Source of the DNA: Ectocarpus siliculosus | Lineage: Eukaryota; Sar; Phaeophyceae; Ectocarpales; Ectocarpaceae | NCBI GenBank assembly: GCA_000310025.1 | Contig: FN648581.1 | Location: forward strand, 29,988 to 93,987 | Direction: 5' to 3' | Length of the DNA: 64,000 bases | Shown: positions 1 through 10,890 of the stretch, in pieces | Numbering within the stretch: position 1 is the first letter of the stretch | Layout of the letters: each line of letters begins with the position of its first letter | Notes under the pieces: generated by a model | Seen by the model: the letters and a program-made list of their open reading frames with translations, nothing else | Databases searched by the model: none | What the model was told of the DNA's origin: nothing | Made by a program: the position numbers and the translations under genes

Positions 1-30
1 ATGATTTGGGCATGCAGGTTTGGGGTTACC

Positions 31-54
31 CCCCCCCCCCCCCCCCCCCCCCCC
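31..54. repeat. Poly-C homopolymer
   Basis: A run of about 24 C residues just downstream of the transposase stop codon. It makes artificial proline-rich reading frames on the plus strand. Its length is probably unreliable in the assembly. Confidence 0.9.
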
Positions 55-69
55 ATGCGCCTATCGAGT

Positions 70-3000
70 TTACAAAAATTGCCTCATGTCCGTCTGCCTC
101 GCTGGTTTCGAAGTATGTCCTGCGATCATCGCCATCTTGGCCTTCTGCAGATGGAAAGCGGCGTCATGGTTGCCGCTTTCCTCTACTGCCGTTTCCAGAG
201 CCCCGAAGTGCGACGACACTGCCGCGTACGGCGGTGGTGCCATACGAGCCGTGGGTTCCTCCGTCGCTTCGTCGTCCGAGCTCTCCTCCGCGAGAAGCGT
301 GCCCTCGAGCAGCTGCGTCATCTCGTCCACCGCGTCCTGCTGCATGGCTTCCACCACATCCGGCTGGTCCTCCACCGTCGCCCACACTTCAGCCGCTCGC
401 ACAGCGGCGGCATTGGCAGGCTCTCCGGCAGTGATACCCAGCGTGGCCAACAGTTCTGTCAACTCAGTGTCAACACCGCAGGACCGCTCCTGTGCTTCAT
501 GCACCCGTGAGCTCATGCTGGTGAGGGTCTCCGCGAGAAGGTCCACCGGCTCCTTGTCGGCACGCCCCTGCACTGGCCCTCCCGCAGGGCCCGCCGAGCT
601 GCTTTGCCTCTGTTTCCCGTGCACGGTCGTCAGCGCAGCCTCCATCTCTTCCGGGAGGGTCTTGGCCTTCACGAAGCACCTGGTGGACGGGACGCGGGAA
701 GAGCAGCGATACAAACGCAGTAGAGATTGTGAGCGTCGGGCACCAGCAACGAGGATACATTGCGGCGAACGAGTTGTCGAGCGACGTCAAATTATTTCGT
801 ATTTTCTACAGCGACACGTACATAATAGCAGCAAGCCCTGCGAAGGCACACAACTAAAAAAATGCAACACCGGGTTCTAACTTTGAAGACGGAAAAAACG
901 GACAGCCCTTGAACTATTTTGAAGCAATACCTAGCGATCGTCCTGGGGGTGATGCTGTCCCAGGCGGTCTTGAGAAGATCTGCCGCGTCCAGCACGTGGG
1001 GGTGATTTCCCTCCGCCAAGCCCTTGGTCCCAGCCACCATCTTACGCTTCTTGGCCTCGGCGCGCAGTGCATCAGCCACGAGCATGGTTGACACCTTGAC
1101 GTCGAGTAGCTCCCTCCTGTAGATCACCTTGGTGGCCGCGATGATCCCCATGTCCTTGGGCTGGTGTATGTCAGATCACCGTCACCTGCCCGACAAGATC
1201 CACCAGATCACCGTGCGACGAGCAGCCGTCCATGAGCAGCAGCACAGGCTCGTGGGTCCAGCGCCGAATGAAGGGTAGGAAGACCTCCTGCCACCACTTC
1301 TTGAAGGTCGGCCCATCACACCACGCGTTGGCTTGCGTTAAGTACTTCAGAGGGCTTTTCCGGCGCCTGAAGCAGCGCGGATTCTTGGCCGTGCCGATGA
1401 TCGCCATTGGCACTTTCGCAGTGCCACTGGCATTGGCGCACATGATCGCAGATATTCGATCCTTGAACTCCATGTTCTTGCAACCTCTCGTTGTCTTCCG
1501 ATCCTCGAACGCGGCGAGATACGTCGTCCTCGCTATGAGCTTCCACTGGATGCCGGTCTCGTCGACGTTGAAGATGTTCCTCGCCGGGTACTTCTCGCAA
1601 GCGGCACGGACCTCCTCCATGCCCTCTTTGATGAGCTCGTGGTTAACGCTGCCGGCCGTCCCATGAAGTGTTCGGCTGTGGAGGTCGTTGCGCTTCGCGA
1701 AGTTCTTGCCCCACTTGTCGCCAGCCTTGAAGTCCTCGAGCCTCTTCCTCACCGATTTTGCCGAGCCCAACAGGGCGGCCTTGGCAGAGCGGCCGAACGA
1801 TCGGATGACGTGGCCGGTGACAGTGTACTTCGCCAGCCGAGCCTTTTCGACGAGGTCCAGAACTAGAGCATCCAACTATGCATTCAAGAGCAAGCAGCAA
1901 AGGGTTCAAATCGCGTGCACGAGTTAGAACATCACCACCTTTTTCAAACACGAGTCGTATCGACACACTACTGCTGTGCAACAGCACGCATGTATCACAA
2001 ATTTACGCACCAGTACCAAAGTACACGCACGCACGCAAGAGAATTGCATATGTAGGACAGTTGAAGTCCGGCGACCCCCGCCAAAGCTAAGATGCAGGTT
2101 AATGACAAAATATACAGGCGGGCAATCCTACGCACAAATGCATGTGAGTATACGTGTGCTTCAATCTTAATTGGTTTGAAATTGTGTGCGCCTTTGTTGT
2201 GTAGGTGGTGCATCAGATGCGTTTACAGCAGTCATTCGAGATGTAGCTAGCCAGCCAGTGCAAGCTGACCGCGTAATTCACGATCTCAACGTATATAATG
2301 AGACTTTGGGGGGGGGCGCTACACACATCAAGCACTGAGGTATTTTTTTGAACATGTGCGATACGAGTGGAATATACCAAACAGCAGGCTGCTGAACAAA
2401 AGCAAACATGTAACAGAGAGCAACATGCATACCTCTGGGAAATCCCCCGCCCGAAGGTTCTTCCTGGTGGTGGCGCTGCTGCGGGTTTGGGCGGCCTGCT
2501 GCTCGATCTTAGCCCGCTCGGCCTTGACGGTGCGCACCGTTCGCTCCCCGCAGTTGAACTGCTCTGCGATCGACTTCTGCGTCCTATTGCCCTCGTCCAG
2601 CAGGCGGAAGATCTCCATCTTGGTGCCGATGTTCAGCCGCGTGCGCGAACCTGTCATGTCAGGGTGGTTGGATGTTTTCGTCTTTTTCGGTCCTGCTCTG
2701 CCTCCGCCCTCCGTGGCTGACCCTTTGCGCTTGCCCTTGCCAACTTTCGAGGCATCGCTGGTGGCTTGCTTTTTTTCTTGGAGGCAATGCATGAAACGCA
2801 GATGAGGGCGGTTTCGTACTCCCCATCTTGGTCGCGTTCCCCACACACTCCGTGCAGTCGCCCACCACACCCTCCCCGACATTCGTGGCCGTGAGGGGCT
2901 ACTGGCGTCTTCTCTGGTAGAGTGCACAGCGCACCAGCAAGGCATGTATGCCCCTACTGGTTGGGTCGGTAGGGGTACGCTAAGCTGTTGTGTGTTGTGT

Positions 3001-3074
3001 GTGTGGAGATGTCGAGAGCTGCTGTGTTGTGGGTTGAAAATAATGCGGCCGAACCTGGGTGCGTCACCCCACAA
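70..3074 (-). pseudogene. pogo/Tigger-like (Tc1/mariner superfamily) transposase, three exons, broken
   Basis: A cut-and-paste transposase gene read on the minus strand. Exon 1 (to 2433) holds a basic N-terminus and a CENP-B/Psq-type helix-turn-helix with NRTQKSIAEQFNCGERTV. It is spliced by GTATGC at 2432 to a TAG acceptor before 1875, phase 0. Exon 2 (1875-931) carries a second CENP-B/Tc5-like HTH and a DDE_1 catalytic core: first Asp in FNVDETGIQWK, second in LLLMDGCSSH, third in QPKDMGII. Exon 3 (679-70) joins as ITPRTIAR/CFVKAKTL and ends in an acidic tail finishing TDMRQFL, as is usual for these proteins. Between 1171 and 1152 the frame reads VTVI then TGA, and the usual LPPNxT block is missing, so a small frameshifting deletion is inferred. 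The start is uncertain: the Met at 2792 just before the basic stretch is more plausible than the one at 3074. Family call is confident; activity is unlikely. Confidence 0.85.
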
Positions 3075-3075
3075 C

Positions 3076-3245
3076 CGGCCTTAAATAGGGTGGGAGGAGG
3101 TTCCAACAGGCCTTAATTAGGGACCATCCCTTTTTAAGGCCTGTTCGGCCTTAAAAAGGAAGGCATTTGGGGCAGGCGATTTCACCGGCCTTAAACAGGG
3201 CCACCGGCCTTAAATTTGCGGCCTTAAACAGGGACCTCTACTGTA
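3076..3245 (-). repeat. Right terminus of the pogo-like element: terminal repeat, subterminal repeats and TA
   Basis: Immediately upstream of the transposase lie six or seven copies of GGCCTTAA(A/T) in both orientations. The outer edge reads CAGTAGAGGTCCCTGTTTAA on the minus strand, ending at 3243 next to TA (3244-3245). CAGT-starting ends with a TA target duplication are typical of pogo/Tigger elements. The repeated GGCCTTAA motif is inferred to be a transposase-binding site. The matching left terminus is not seen in the first 70 bases, so the element probably begins outside the window. Confidence 0.7.
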
Positions 3246-3339
3246 TGTCTTACTCCATAACAATTTCATTAACAACACACGAAACTAGGCTATGATTTAT
3301 TTTTTACGAGTGATTGTGAAGATTGTTTTTATTCCCCGC

Positions 3340-3690
3340 CCGCCGCTCAACGAATCTGTGCATATGTTGTCACAAGAATCACAGGCCAGAGAGAGACAGA
3401 GAAATAGAGAGAGTCAGACTGAGACCGACGAGCAGACATAGACAGACATAGAGCGAGAGCGGGAGTAGGAGCAGGGTGCAAAACCAGACCGACTGCGAGG
3501 CTGTGCACCAGCCATCTGTCGTGTTTGCTGGGGCTGATGTGGCCTCTTCGTTTTTGTTTTTCCGTCCCTCTACTTTCTCTAGGTGTTCTTGCCAGCACGT
3601 AGACAAACTTCAGCCGAATTTCACGTGTGTGCCATGCACTTCCAACCAAGAAAAATAATTACGATTTCCGCACAAGTGCACGCAATAGGT
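3340..3690 (+). repeat. Dispersed repeat R-D, copy 1
   Basis: Non-coding sequence starting GCTCAACGAATCTGTGCATA, followed by a CAGA/GAGA-rich stretch, then GCAGGGTGCAAAACCAGACC and a pyrimidine-rich part. The same order recurs near 26150-26530 with scattered mismatches. In this copy R-D lies directly in front of repeat R-C. No protein is recognised in either copy, and no terminal repeats could be defined by eye. Confidence 0.75.
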
Positions 3691-3694
3691 AAAA

Positions 3695-4435
3695 ATGCAA
3701 CCATGTCGGAAAAAAATAAACAAGGTGAGCGGGATAACAATAAATACAACACCGCATCTATCTTCTGATGTTGCAGGCAGGTTTGCTTCCACAACCAACC
3801 AACTAGGTTTGTCAATCCGGGAGCCCAACCCACTCTTGTCTTTCGGCCTACAAGACCCCAATCGACGCAAGCACCGGTAGGAGACTGCGTGGAAGATGCC
3901 GCGACACAACTTCACTCTCCTACGGCATCTATGCACAGTAGTACTGCTATCGTTGTAGGACCATGTATGTATGTATGTGGGAGATCTCCTGCGCGGTGAC
4001 GACTACGTCGCGAGAGCTCTGCGTGTATCTATCGTCGACACATGTGGCAGCCGCACGACACACGAACGGATGTTTGCATCGCATTGTAGTATGTTTCGCC
4101 GTGGCAGGAAGTATCCCATTCAGTCAGGTTATTGCCGTAGAACGCGGACGTCGTTCGGCGTCTAGTCCATACCTGGTACGGCACTGCTGTAGAAAAAACA
4201 CAGCAGCAGTATTGGACCTATGCATGCATGCAATATATTGCTGTGGTTTCAGGCAGAGTGTTGTCTCCACAACCAGAGAATCAACAAACCAGCACTAGCA
4301 GAAGTGCGTGAAAGATGCCGTGACAGCACCACGAGTCGACACTCGTACAACCTTCATGTACAGTCGGCGTCTGGTCAATACTCCTGTAGGAAAACAAAAC
4401 ATCGAGCCTTGTTTTTCTTTCATACTACAGTACAC
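3695..4435 (+). repeat. Dispersed repeat R-C, copy A
   Basis: About 0.75 kb of non-coding sequence, also present at 24525-25290 (plus) and 30020-30775 (minus). Landmarks are TGTTGCAGGCAGGTTTGCTT, GACGCAAGCACCGGTAGGAG, CACATGTGGCAGCCGC, the phrase GCATCGCATTGTA(G/C)TATG, and CGGCGTCTGGTCNATAC. Each copy contains two related sub-blocks about 450 bp apart, each with GTGCGTGNAAGATGCCGTGACAGCAC, so the unit looks like an internal dimer. This copy lacks the final TAATAACAAGAAATNTATCA terminus found in the others. Confidence 0.8.
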
Positions 4436-4881
4436 AGTTTCGGACTGGGGTTCCAAATTTGCTGAGAAAAAAAAAAGATTTTGATATCAAAAAGTTTCCT
4501 GCAGGCGATTTTTTTCCGATTTAAGGCGGCTTCATGTGATTGGCTGTGGCATGACAGTCACCCAACGAACTTCCCCTGTTCCCAGGTACTGCTGTTGTTT
4601 GTGGTGCGCTGCGTGAAAGCTGCACCCTGATCACAGCGCTCCCACTGCTGTTGAGTGTGCGTGCATGCATGCGTGTGCGTGTCTGTGTTGCCCCCTCCAC
4701 CCTAGCACACGAACTCGCACCAGTACAGCGACAGAAAGTACACATACTGGTCGGCAGCTCTGTACGAAGTGCTGTGTATCGCATCTCAAGCGTTGGGGAG
4801 AGGGTGTGCTTTTGGGGGAGGGGGCACATCGAAGTCAAACACGCTCTCTCTAGTAGAAGGAGAGAACACTCTTGCGGCGCG

Positions 4882-5124
4882 TCACCAGAAGCCAACTGCG
4901 TGCTCTTCCTCCTCTCTGCCATTTGCTGGCGGTGCTGCCACCTCCTCTACGTCGTCGGTTGCCGCGGTTCGTTCCGGCGCTCTTCTTCCCCCATGCCTCG
5001 ACCTGTGTGTGACGGACGCGTGTTGCTGACCCAAAGCCGCGAAGCCCACCTGAGCGGCTGCCCGTGCCGCCTTTCTCTGGGCAACCTCGTCGCGCGCCAG
5101 ATCCAGGGCCTTTGAGCTCGGCAC
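4882..5124 (-). CDS. Ala-rich hypothetical C-terminal fragment, 80 aa
   Basis: An open frame with helical, Ala/Arg-rich composition beginning around KALDLARDEVAQRKAARAAA and ending in an acidic tail and a stop at 4882. The composition resembles the C-terminal tail of a eukaryotic nuclear or transposon protein. No domain is recognised and the true 5' boundary (probably an intron acceptor near 5110-5130) is not clear. It could be chance. No neighbour supports it. Confidence 0.2.
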   Translation of the reverse strand: MPSSKALDLARDEVAQRKAARAAAQVGFAALGQQHASVTHRSRHGGRRAPERTAATDDVEEVAAPPANGREEEEHAVGFW

Positions 5125-5411
5125 TGCCCTTCTCTTTGGGCGCGGGTGGACATGTGCGTAGCAGACTGCTGTGTGTGCGTGTGGTTCTGGTGTGTGTGGT
5201 GGTGCCTGGTGTGGGTGTGTTGTCTCGAAGAAAGTTGCTTAAATCGAAAAGTTGGCAAATGTTTCCACAAAACGAGCCTCTCACTGCTGTTAAATCTGAT
5301 TTTTTCCCCTTATCTTGGGTTCTGGCGAGACTGTCAGGAACAATACTCAGAACGAAGGCTTAGTTCAAAATATATTTCCTTTTTCTGGCATTTTTTTTTG
5401 TCCCAAACTGT

Positions 5412-5462
5412 CAACTAATAACAAGAAATGTATCACGTCACGATGACCATCCTGTAAGAATA
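5412..5462 (+). repeat. Isolated R-C terminus
   Basis: TAATAACAAGAAATGTATCA followed by CGTCACGATGACCATCCTGT matches the end of R-C copies B (25245-25290) and C (30025-30075) and a variant at 31728-31775. Nothing else of R-C adjoins it, so it is a truncated end or a solo remnant. Confidence 0.65.
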
Positions 5463-5912
5463 CAGAGACCATGATATCGACCACCTCCATTTCGTACTGA
5501 ATCCTGGGGCCAAGAGACCAGGCACAGGGCATGCCACTGCGAGATTGTTTTCACCAAAAGATTGGATCTTCCCGAATCGAGAGGTCGATACAGAGCAGAG
5601 AGCGCGAAAGGCGTCCTGTCTGCACCTGCCTGCACGCACAGGAGTGGGCTGCATTGTCTTGCTGGCCCTACTAGCCTTTAAACGGTATTCTGAATAAGAA
5701 ACGAGCGTGGAATGTAGATGAGCAATATCGCCGGATGTAGATGAGCAAAAAGTTGTGCAAGTTGCATTCAAACAAGCCTATGAAAAAGGAACAGTCAGAC
5801 TCCCACCTCAAGTGCTTCAAGGTGCAATCACGGCTGTAATACTCCACGCCTAGGGAGACTAAAAGGTTCCGAATAAACCCAATCGATATGGTGGGACCTA
5901 CTCGGCGCCATC

Positions 5913-6554
5913 CTAGCGGCCGGTGCCGTCGCCGCGGTCGCGGGTAGTGCTGTCCCGGTGTGCTCTGTCTGCAGGCAGGTTGATGCTGTACACCACTGTC
6001 ATCTGTTCAACCAGCATGGTAAAAGGTTCCCCAGCTTTATAGATATTGATGCCGCCAGAATCTTGCATCGGATTACAACGGGCAACTAAACACACATAAG
6101 AGGCCCAATAAAAGCTGAAACATAAAACAGTCACGACATACGCGTCACGAGTTCTTCTACTATATAAGTTGTGTATAATCCACGACATAAAGCTGATCCG
6201 TGCGACGTTCGCGATGAAACGCTTTACTTGTACGTCTCCCGTGAACGACGAGTGGCTATCTCCTAGGTTGATCACTGCTTCCTCAAATACTATTCGTAGC
6301 CCCTCGCTCCTGCTACCCGGCTGTAGGTATATTCTTTGCACGACAATTCCTGCTGCTGTCGTCGTGTGCGTTTCAGAGTATTTTTCGCACATCAGCACGT
6401 ACAGAGGGCTGGGAAAAAGAGTGAGGTGGGAATGTGCCGCAGAGTAGAGCGCTGTGTTGCACTGATGAACCTTGTGGGTCTTCAACTGAACGTGTTTCAC
6501 ATTCGAGGTGGGTGTGCACAAGTAAGTGCGCCTGGGGTGAAATAATGAAAACAT
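5913..6554 (-). CDS. Unrecognised protein-like open frame, probably two exon-like segments
   Basis: A 213-codon minus-strand frame. Two stretches read like ordinary protein: one around VVQRIYLQPGSRSEGLRIVF to about residue 130 (6350-6165), and one from CNPMQDSGGINIYKAGEPFT to the stop (6080-5913). The part between them is hydrophobic and Cys-rich, like translated intron. The segments may be exons of a gene, possibly the same minus-strand locus as the exostosin-like exon at 7.4-7.7 kb. No family is recognised and splice sites are not certain. Confidence 0.3.
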   Translation of the reverse strand: MFSLFHPRRTYLCTPTSNVKHVQLKTHKVHQCNTALYSAAHSHLTLFPSPLYVLMCEKYSETHTTTAAGIVVQRIYLQPGSRSEGLRIVFEEAVINLGDSHSSFTGDVQVKRFIANVARISFMSWIIHNLYSRRTRDAYVVTVLCFSFYWASYVCLVARCNPMQDSGGINIYKAGEPFTMLVEQMTVVYSINLPADRAHRDSTTRDRGDGTGR

Positions 6555-7431
6555 TTGAGGGTATGTTCCTCGTTTTGTCGCCCTGCCCCCTACCCATGCT
6601 CTGGACGCTCCTGCACAAGTAGTGGTGCACGCTCTGGGACCGACATTCCACTACTGTAGAGTACATGCGACAGATGTCGGATACCTGTCAGCACTTCCTC
6701 CAATACAAGGTCATGGACGACCCCGACGAAAGCGCCGGTGACGACCAGGCGGGTTGCGAGGGCCACGATCAGAGCGGTGGAGGCGGCGACAACGGTAGTT
6801 GTCGCGAGAGCACTACGGCGAGAGCGATGTCACCATCACCATCGTCGGCGATGCTGTCCGACTATTTCCTTTTGGTGGGGGATGTTTATGGGCGGTACGT
6901 GGTTTTTCTGGGTTACAAGTGAAACTTCCGTCAAAATGTTGGTGAGTGAAGTATTCCATGAATCCATCGTTTTCCCATGTGACAAAGAGGAAATAGTGAC
7001 GACACAATATCAGGACCAGTAGCGTAGAAAGTCTCTCTTGAAGCTGGTAATTGCTCCGAGGTCAATGTTCTCCCAACCATGGTTTTGAAGTCACGCTGCG
7101 ACCTTCTCAGTCAAGACGTTGGGTACACCGTAATTTTCAACCCGACACTGGACGTAGGAGGGACAACACGATGACCCCCGTTTCCTGCCGGTTTTTATTT
7201 ATTTTCCCGATACGCCTACTCTCAGGTGGCATGACTCGGACACAGCAGTGGGAGTCGGGAAGCGAAGAGACGATTTTCTTGTTTTTGCTTTGGGTTACCA
7301 CGCCGGTGTGTAACCACCGACAAGCTGCAGCAGCAGCACAAAAAAAAGCAGTCTGTAACTTTCCTCACACCGATGAGATGATTTCCAAAAAACAAAAACT
7401 CAGTTGGCTGTACTTTTGTGCAGGTCCTCAC

Positions 7432-7707
7432 CTTTGCGTCGTACACGTAGATACGTTTGTTATCACGGCACCGGCTGAAGTCGAAGCATGGTGGGGACCA
7501 AGGGGAACCGCAGTGTTTCGCCTTTCCGAAGCTCGCCAGATCAAAACTCGAGCAGCGGTTGGCGACGTTTGAAGGAACATTCACTAGCGATGTGAAGTTT
7601 GACATCCGCGATGTGATGATTGGAGCGGCATCAGCTGTTGCACACAATCTATGCTGGGCACAGAATACTGCTGTCCCAACGAGTGCGACCAACCCCAAGC
7701 GTGCCAT
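7432..7707 (-). CDS. Exostosin-like (GT47) glycosyltransferase, first exon only
   Basis: The Met codon at 7705-7707 opens a likely signal peptide or membrane anchor (MARLGLVALVGTAVFCAQ). A Cys-rich segment follows, ending CFDFSRC-RDNKRIYVYDAK. A CFDxSxC block followed by a basic stretch and (V/I)YVY is the usual entry to the exostosin domain of GT47 enzymes, which are Golgi proteins that build extracellular polysaccharide. The frame runs straight into GTGAGG at 7431, a good 5' splice site. The rest of the catalytic domain was not found: candidate pieces on the same strand near 7160-7020 (CRVENYGVPNVLTEK, then NHGWENIDLGAITSFKRDF in another frame) are separated by shifts and stops. It may be a partial or decaying gene, or exons too diverged to read by eye. 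Confidence 0.5.
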
Positions 7708-9919
7708 ATCAAGAGCTCCTATGTACAGGGAACAGGCGAGGTAGAATATGTGGTGCAAAATTAGTTGACAGCGTTTGGGGGGAGCTCAGATGCAACGGAT
7801 TGCATAGCGTATGGAACACATGGTGCTAAGCCGGCATGTCTTGGGGCGATTCTATTAGTGCAAGCCAACCACCATAAAATTCGTTGCAAGTACAAACCCA
7901 GACCATCCCGCACAACTTCGATTCGTCGTGCGTCGTTCTCCTTCTGCAATGGCACGAATTGATGGGAATATGAGCGTTGTTACCCTAGTTGTACGTGAAC
8001 CGTCCGCAAAAACACACTCGTTTGTTGTCACAGCTATGTAGCAACATCAATCATCGCTGTCGACCCTTTCATCGTCAAGTATGTATTCGCTCAAAAACTG
8101 TGACAAAACTACACAGTATTGATTGGTGATGTGATGGGAGCATCAAATCTGGAACGGCACCAACTTGACGGAGTTGTCCGTGTGTGACGAATCAGAGCGG
8201 AACATGTCCTACCGGGAAACACTGCTGTATCGTGCACCGTTCACTGCTTGTGGAACACGACCGACTTGGTTGGCTCGACACTCTCCTGCTGCCTCTATGT
8301 ACTTTCGTCATGTTCTTTGACGGCAATGACTTCACAGTTATGTCCAGGTAGTTCGGAAAACCATCCGTTGCACGGTGAACCTCCGGTAGCCAGCGCCTGG
8401 GCCTCGACGGATGGCACTCGACGCTATTTCCCTAGACGCTTTCGTGGGTGTCAATTCGTGAACTACGCACTACAGGAAAGGAGCGCATCCTCCTACCGTT
8501 TGTGGAATATTTCGGGCATACTTCTGTTCAGCCATGAACGATCCGGGCTGTAGCGTTCGGGACAACATCGCCGAAAAGTGACGGGAGAAAGCCAACACCC
8601 CCTAAAACCGCAAGTACCACGCAACCAAAGCTGCGGCCATCAATTCCCGACGTCGGGCGCGGCACGCTGTATCCTCCGATCCCGGTAACACTCTTCGTAG
8701 AGCACAACAACCGTCGTAAGAAGCGGTGAGCCACTTGAATGCAGTACCTCGTCAGCGTGCGGCGACCATTCAAGACGACGACGGCTTCTCATCCTTACAA
8801 GATGTTGATCGGAATCGAATGTGCACCCCAAAACAAAGACATGATTCCAAAAGAGGCGGATCCTTGCACCCGCTGTGGCGCTCAACTCTTCGCGAAACAG
8901 TCCAGGAGGCATTTGCTGCAAGAACGGGCAATTAGTCTTTCCGTTTTGGCCTTCCCTCGCACTCTTGCTGACTGGCGGAAGTTGTACTCCCGAACCATCA
9001 GCTTAGAAGTTCCGTAAGGAATCAAGAATGTCCAACTGTGGGTGCGGCCCCTTACCTTTCTACCAAAAACAGAAGTACCCACGCTTTCTGCATTCACCTC
9101 GAAATCGGCCTCCACGTCGATTTCAGATTGTCCTGTGGTGTATCGGTGGCCCTCATAGAGATAATACAGATCGTTGTGGCTGCCTTTTGTCATTGTCTAA
9201 AGGCGCAGTGAAAGTACGATTGTCACTTGAGACATTCTATTCGCATACAGACTTGAAGTTCTGGCAGACTTCGCGTCCGGCGGCCCTACGACCACCACTC
9301 GCACGGACGCATGCGACACCGACCGCCCCGAAACCACCCACGCCGACAGGGCCGCCCCTTACATTTTTTGTCAGTTGCATACAGCGTCCTCTTTCCCCGA
9401 ATACCTCCTCGCAACGTTTGCCACTCCTGTCTTCCGACCGCTTTACGTGGTTGATCGGCCATCGACAACTCCCCATCAAGGCCTATCTCGATGGGGACAC
9501 TTTCTTCGGGATTAGTCTCGGCAATATTTGCTCGGAAACAATATTACGGAACCATTGAAACGTCGTGTGTTGCTCGTGTTCTGTCCTTGAAGCTGACAAA
9601 AGGCGTAATTGCCACTTGGTCCAGAGAAACCCACGGTGTGATGAAATCAAGGCCCTCAACACTACGGGTGTAACCTAGCAATGGGCGCCCACCTGAGGTG
9701 CAACAAAAAGGCCACGTTGCCCGCGGTGTGATGCAGGCGGAGAAACAAAGATGTTCCGTTTATGTTCAACGGCCAAAAATGTGCATCAACCCGAGAGGTG
9801 ATGGCAACCGTATCTTAGGCAAACCGAGATCAAACGCTCGGTGCCGTGGTCTGCATTTACGCAGCCACAACGTTAGGCCAGACCTCCTGGTTGTCAAAGC
9901 ACCGACGATACAGGTTGGG

Positions 9920-9978
9920 CGGCAGTCACAACCGGAGGTCAGACCTCCTGGCTGTAGGTTGTGTCGGTTCGACTGCCG
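9920..9978. repeat. Nested inverted repeat (hairpin)
   Basis: Three complementary pairs nest: CGGCAGTC (9920-9927) with GACTGCCG (9971-9978), ACAACC (9928-9933) with GGTTGT (9957-9962), and GGAGGTC (9934-9940) with GACCTCC (9942-9948) around a single A. The right arm carries two unpaired inserts of eight bases. Function unknown; it could be a remnant of a fold-back element or an RNA stem. Confidence 0.7.
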
Positions 9979-10770
9979 GGATAACTGGGCTTCAGTGTGG
10001 ACTATCTTGGGGATGTAGGCTTGTGGGTGTCGACGATTGTCCCGTATCGCTTAAGAGGTTTTGTCGATTGTCGTCGAAAGCATGTCCAAATTTGTTCGTG
10101 AGTTGGTTCGTGCTCTCTCGGTAGTGTGTCGCGCGAGCAGAACAAACCCTATGCAGCAATGGCCCCTGATGTACATAAGCAGAGCACCCGATTGTGCAAT
10201 CTTATAGTCACAGGTCAAAGGCCAACCTCAAGTGCTGCGTGTGAGCCTGTACGTGTCCTGTACAGCTGCAGCGTGGCATACGAACTCACTTGTTGTGCCG
10301 CTGGACTCTTAGTACGAGAGGCTTGGCTCTGAGTACGCAGGAAGTCCGAAGGAGAAGAAGATGGTTTGGTGAAAATGTAGTTACTTGATCAGTGGAGACC
10401 AGAAAGAATGTAGAGAAACAGAGGGGTAGAGAACCCCGGAGAAGCAGAGATGTTGAGAAACCCCATATAGGCAGAGTGAGAGGATAGGGTGAGTACGCGC
10501 TCATCCTCGAGATCATGGAATCACACCTATCCGACAACGACCAATGACACGTGTTCAGAATACGGTACTGGTAAACTACGATACGTTTCTGGAAAGATGA
10601 CTTCAACACCATGCTCTCGAACTTGTGCCACGTATGCACATCAAGAATTGTACTTGCACGCAAAAGTGATTACTTAGACTGACGAACGGCAGAACGCAGA
10701 ATACAGCTTCAGCAAATGAACTCCTTCCAAATTCGACTGCTGAGCGCTTATGAATATTCATTCACTCAAG

Positions 10771-10890
10771 CACGCAAGTCTGGGTTACTTGCGGCGGTAC
10801 ATATCCTTTCATACACGCAAGTCAGAGGCACTTGCGACAACTACCCGATGCGTATATATTTCCGAGCATGCAAGTCTGAGCTACTTGCAC
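10771..10890. repeat. Three tandem GCAAGT/ACTTGC hairpins
   Basis: GCAAGT and ACTTGC pair across 7 bases at 10774-10792, 10817-10835 and 10870-10888, each preceded by CAC or CAT. Spacing between units is 43 and 53 bp and the sequence between units is not conserved. It looks like a short degenerate tandem array, or a cluster of palindromic protein-binding sites. Confidence 0.7.

Noticed and set aside
1-880. Several plus-strand frames rich in Pro, Ser and Arg
   Set aside because: They are the antisense of the pogo-like transposase exon 3 and of the poly-C tract.
1232-1927. Plus-strand frames of up to 144 codons
   Set aside because: Antisense shadows of transposase exon 2, which has clear DDE motifs.
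3963-4465. Plus-strand frames of 80-111 codons in R-C copy A
   Set aside because: The frames are not conserved in R-C copies B and C.
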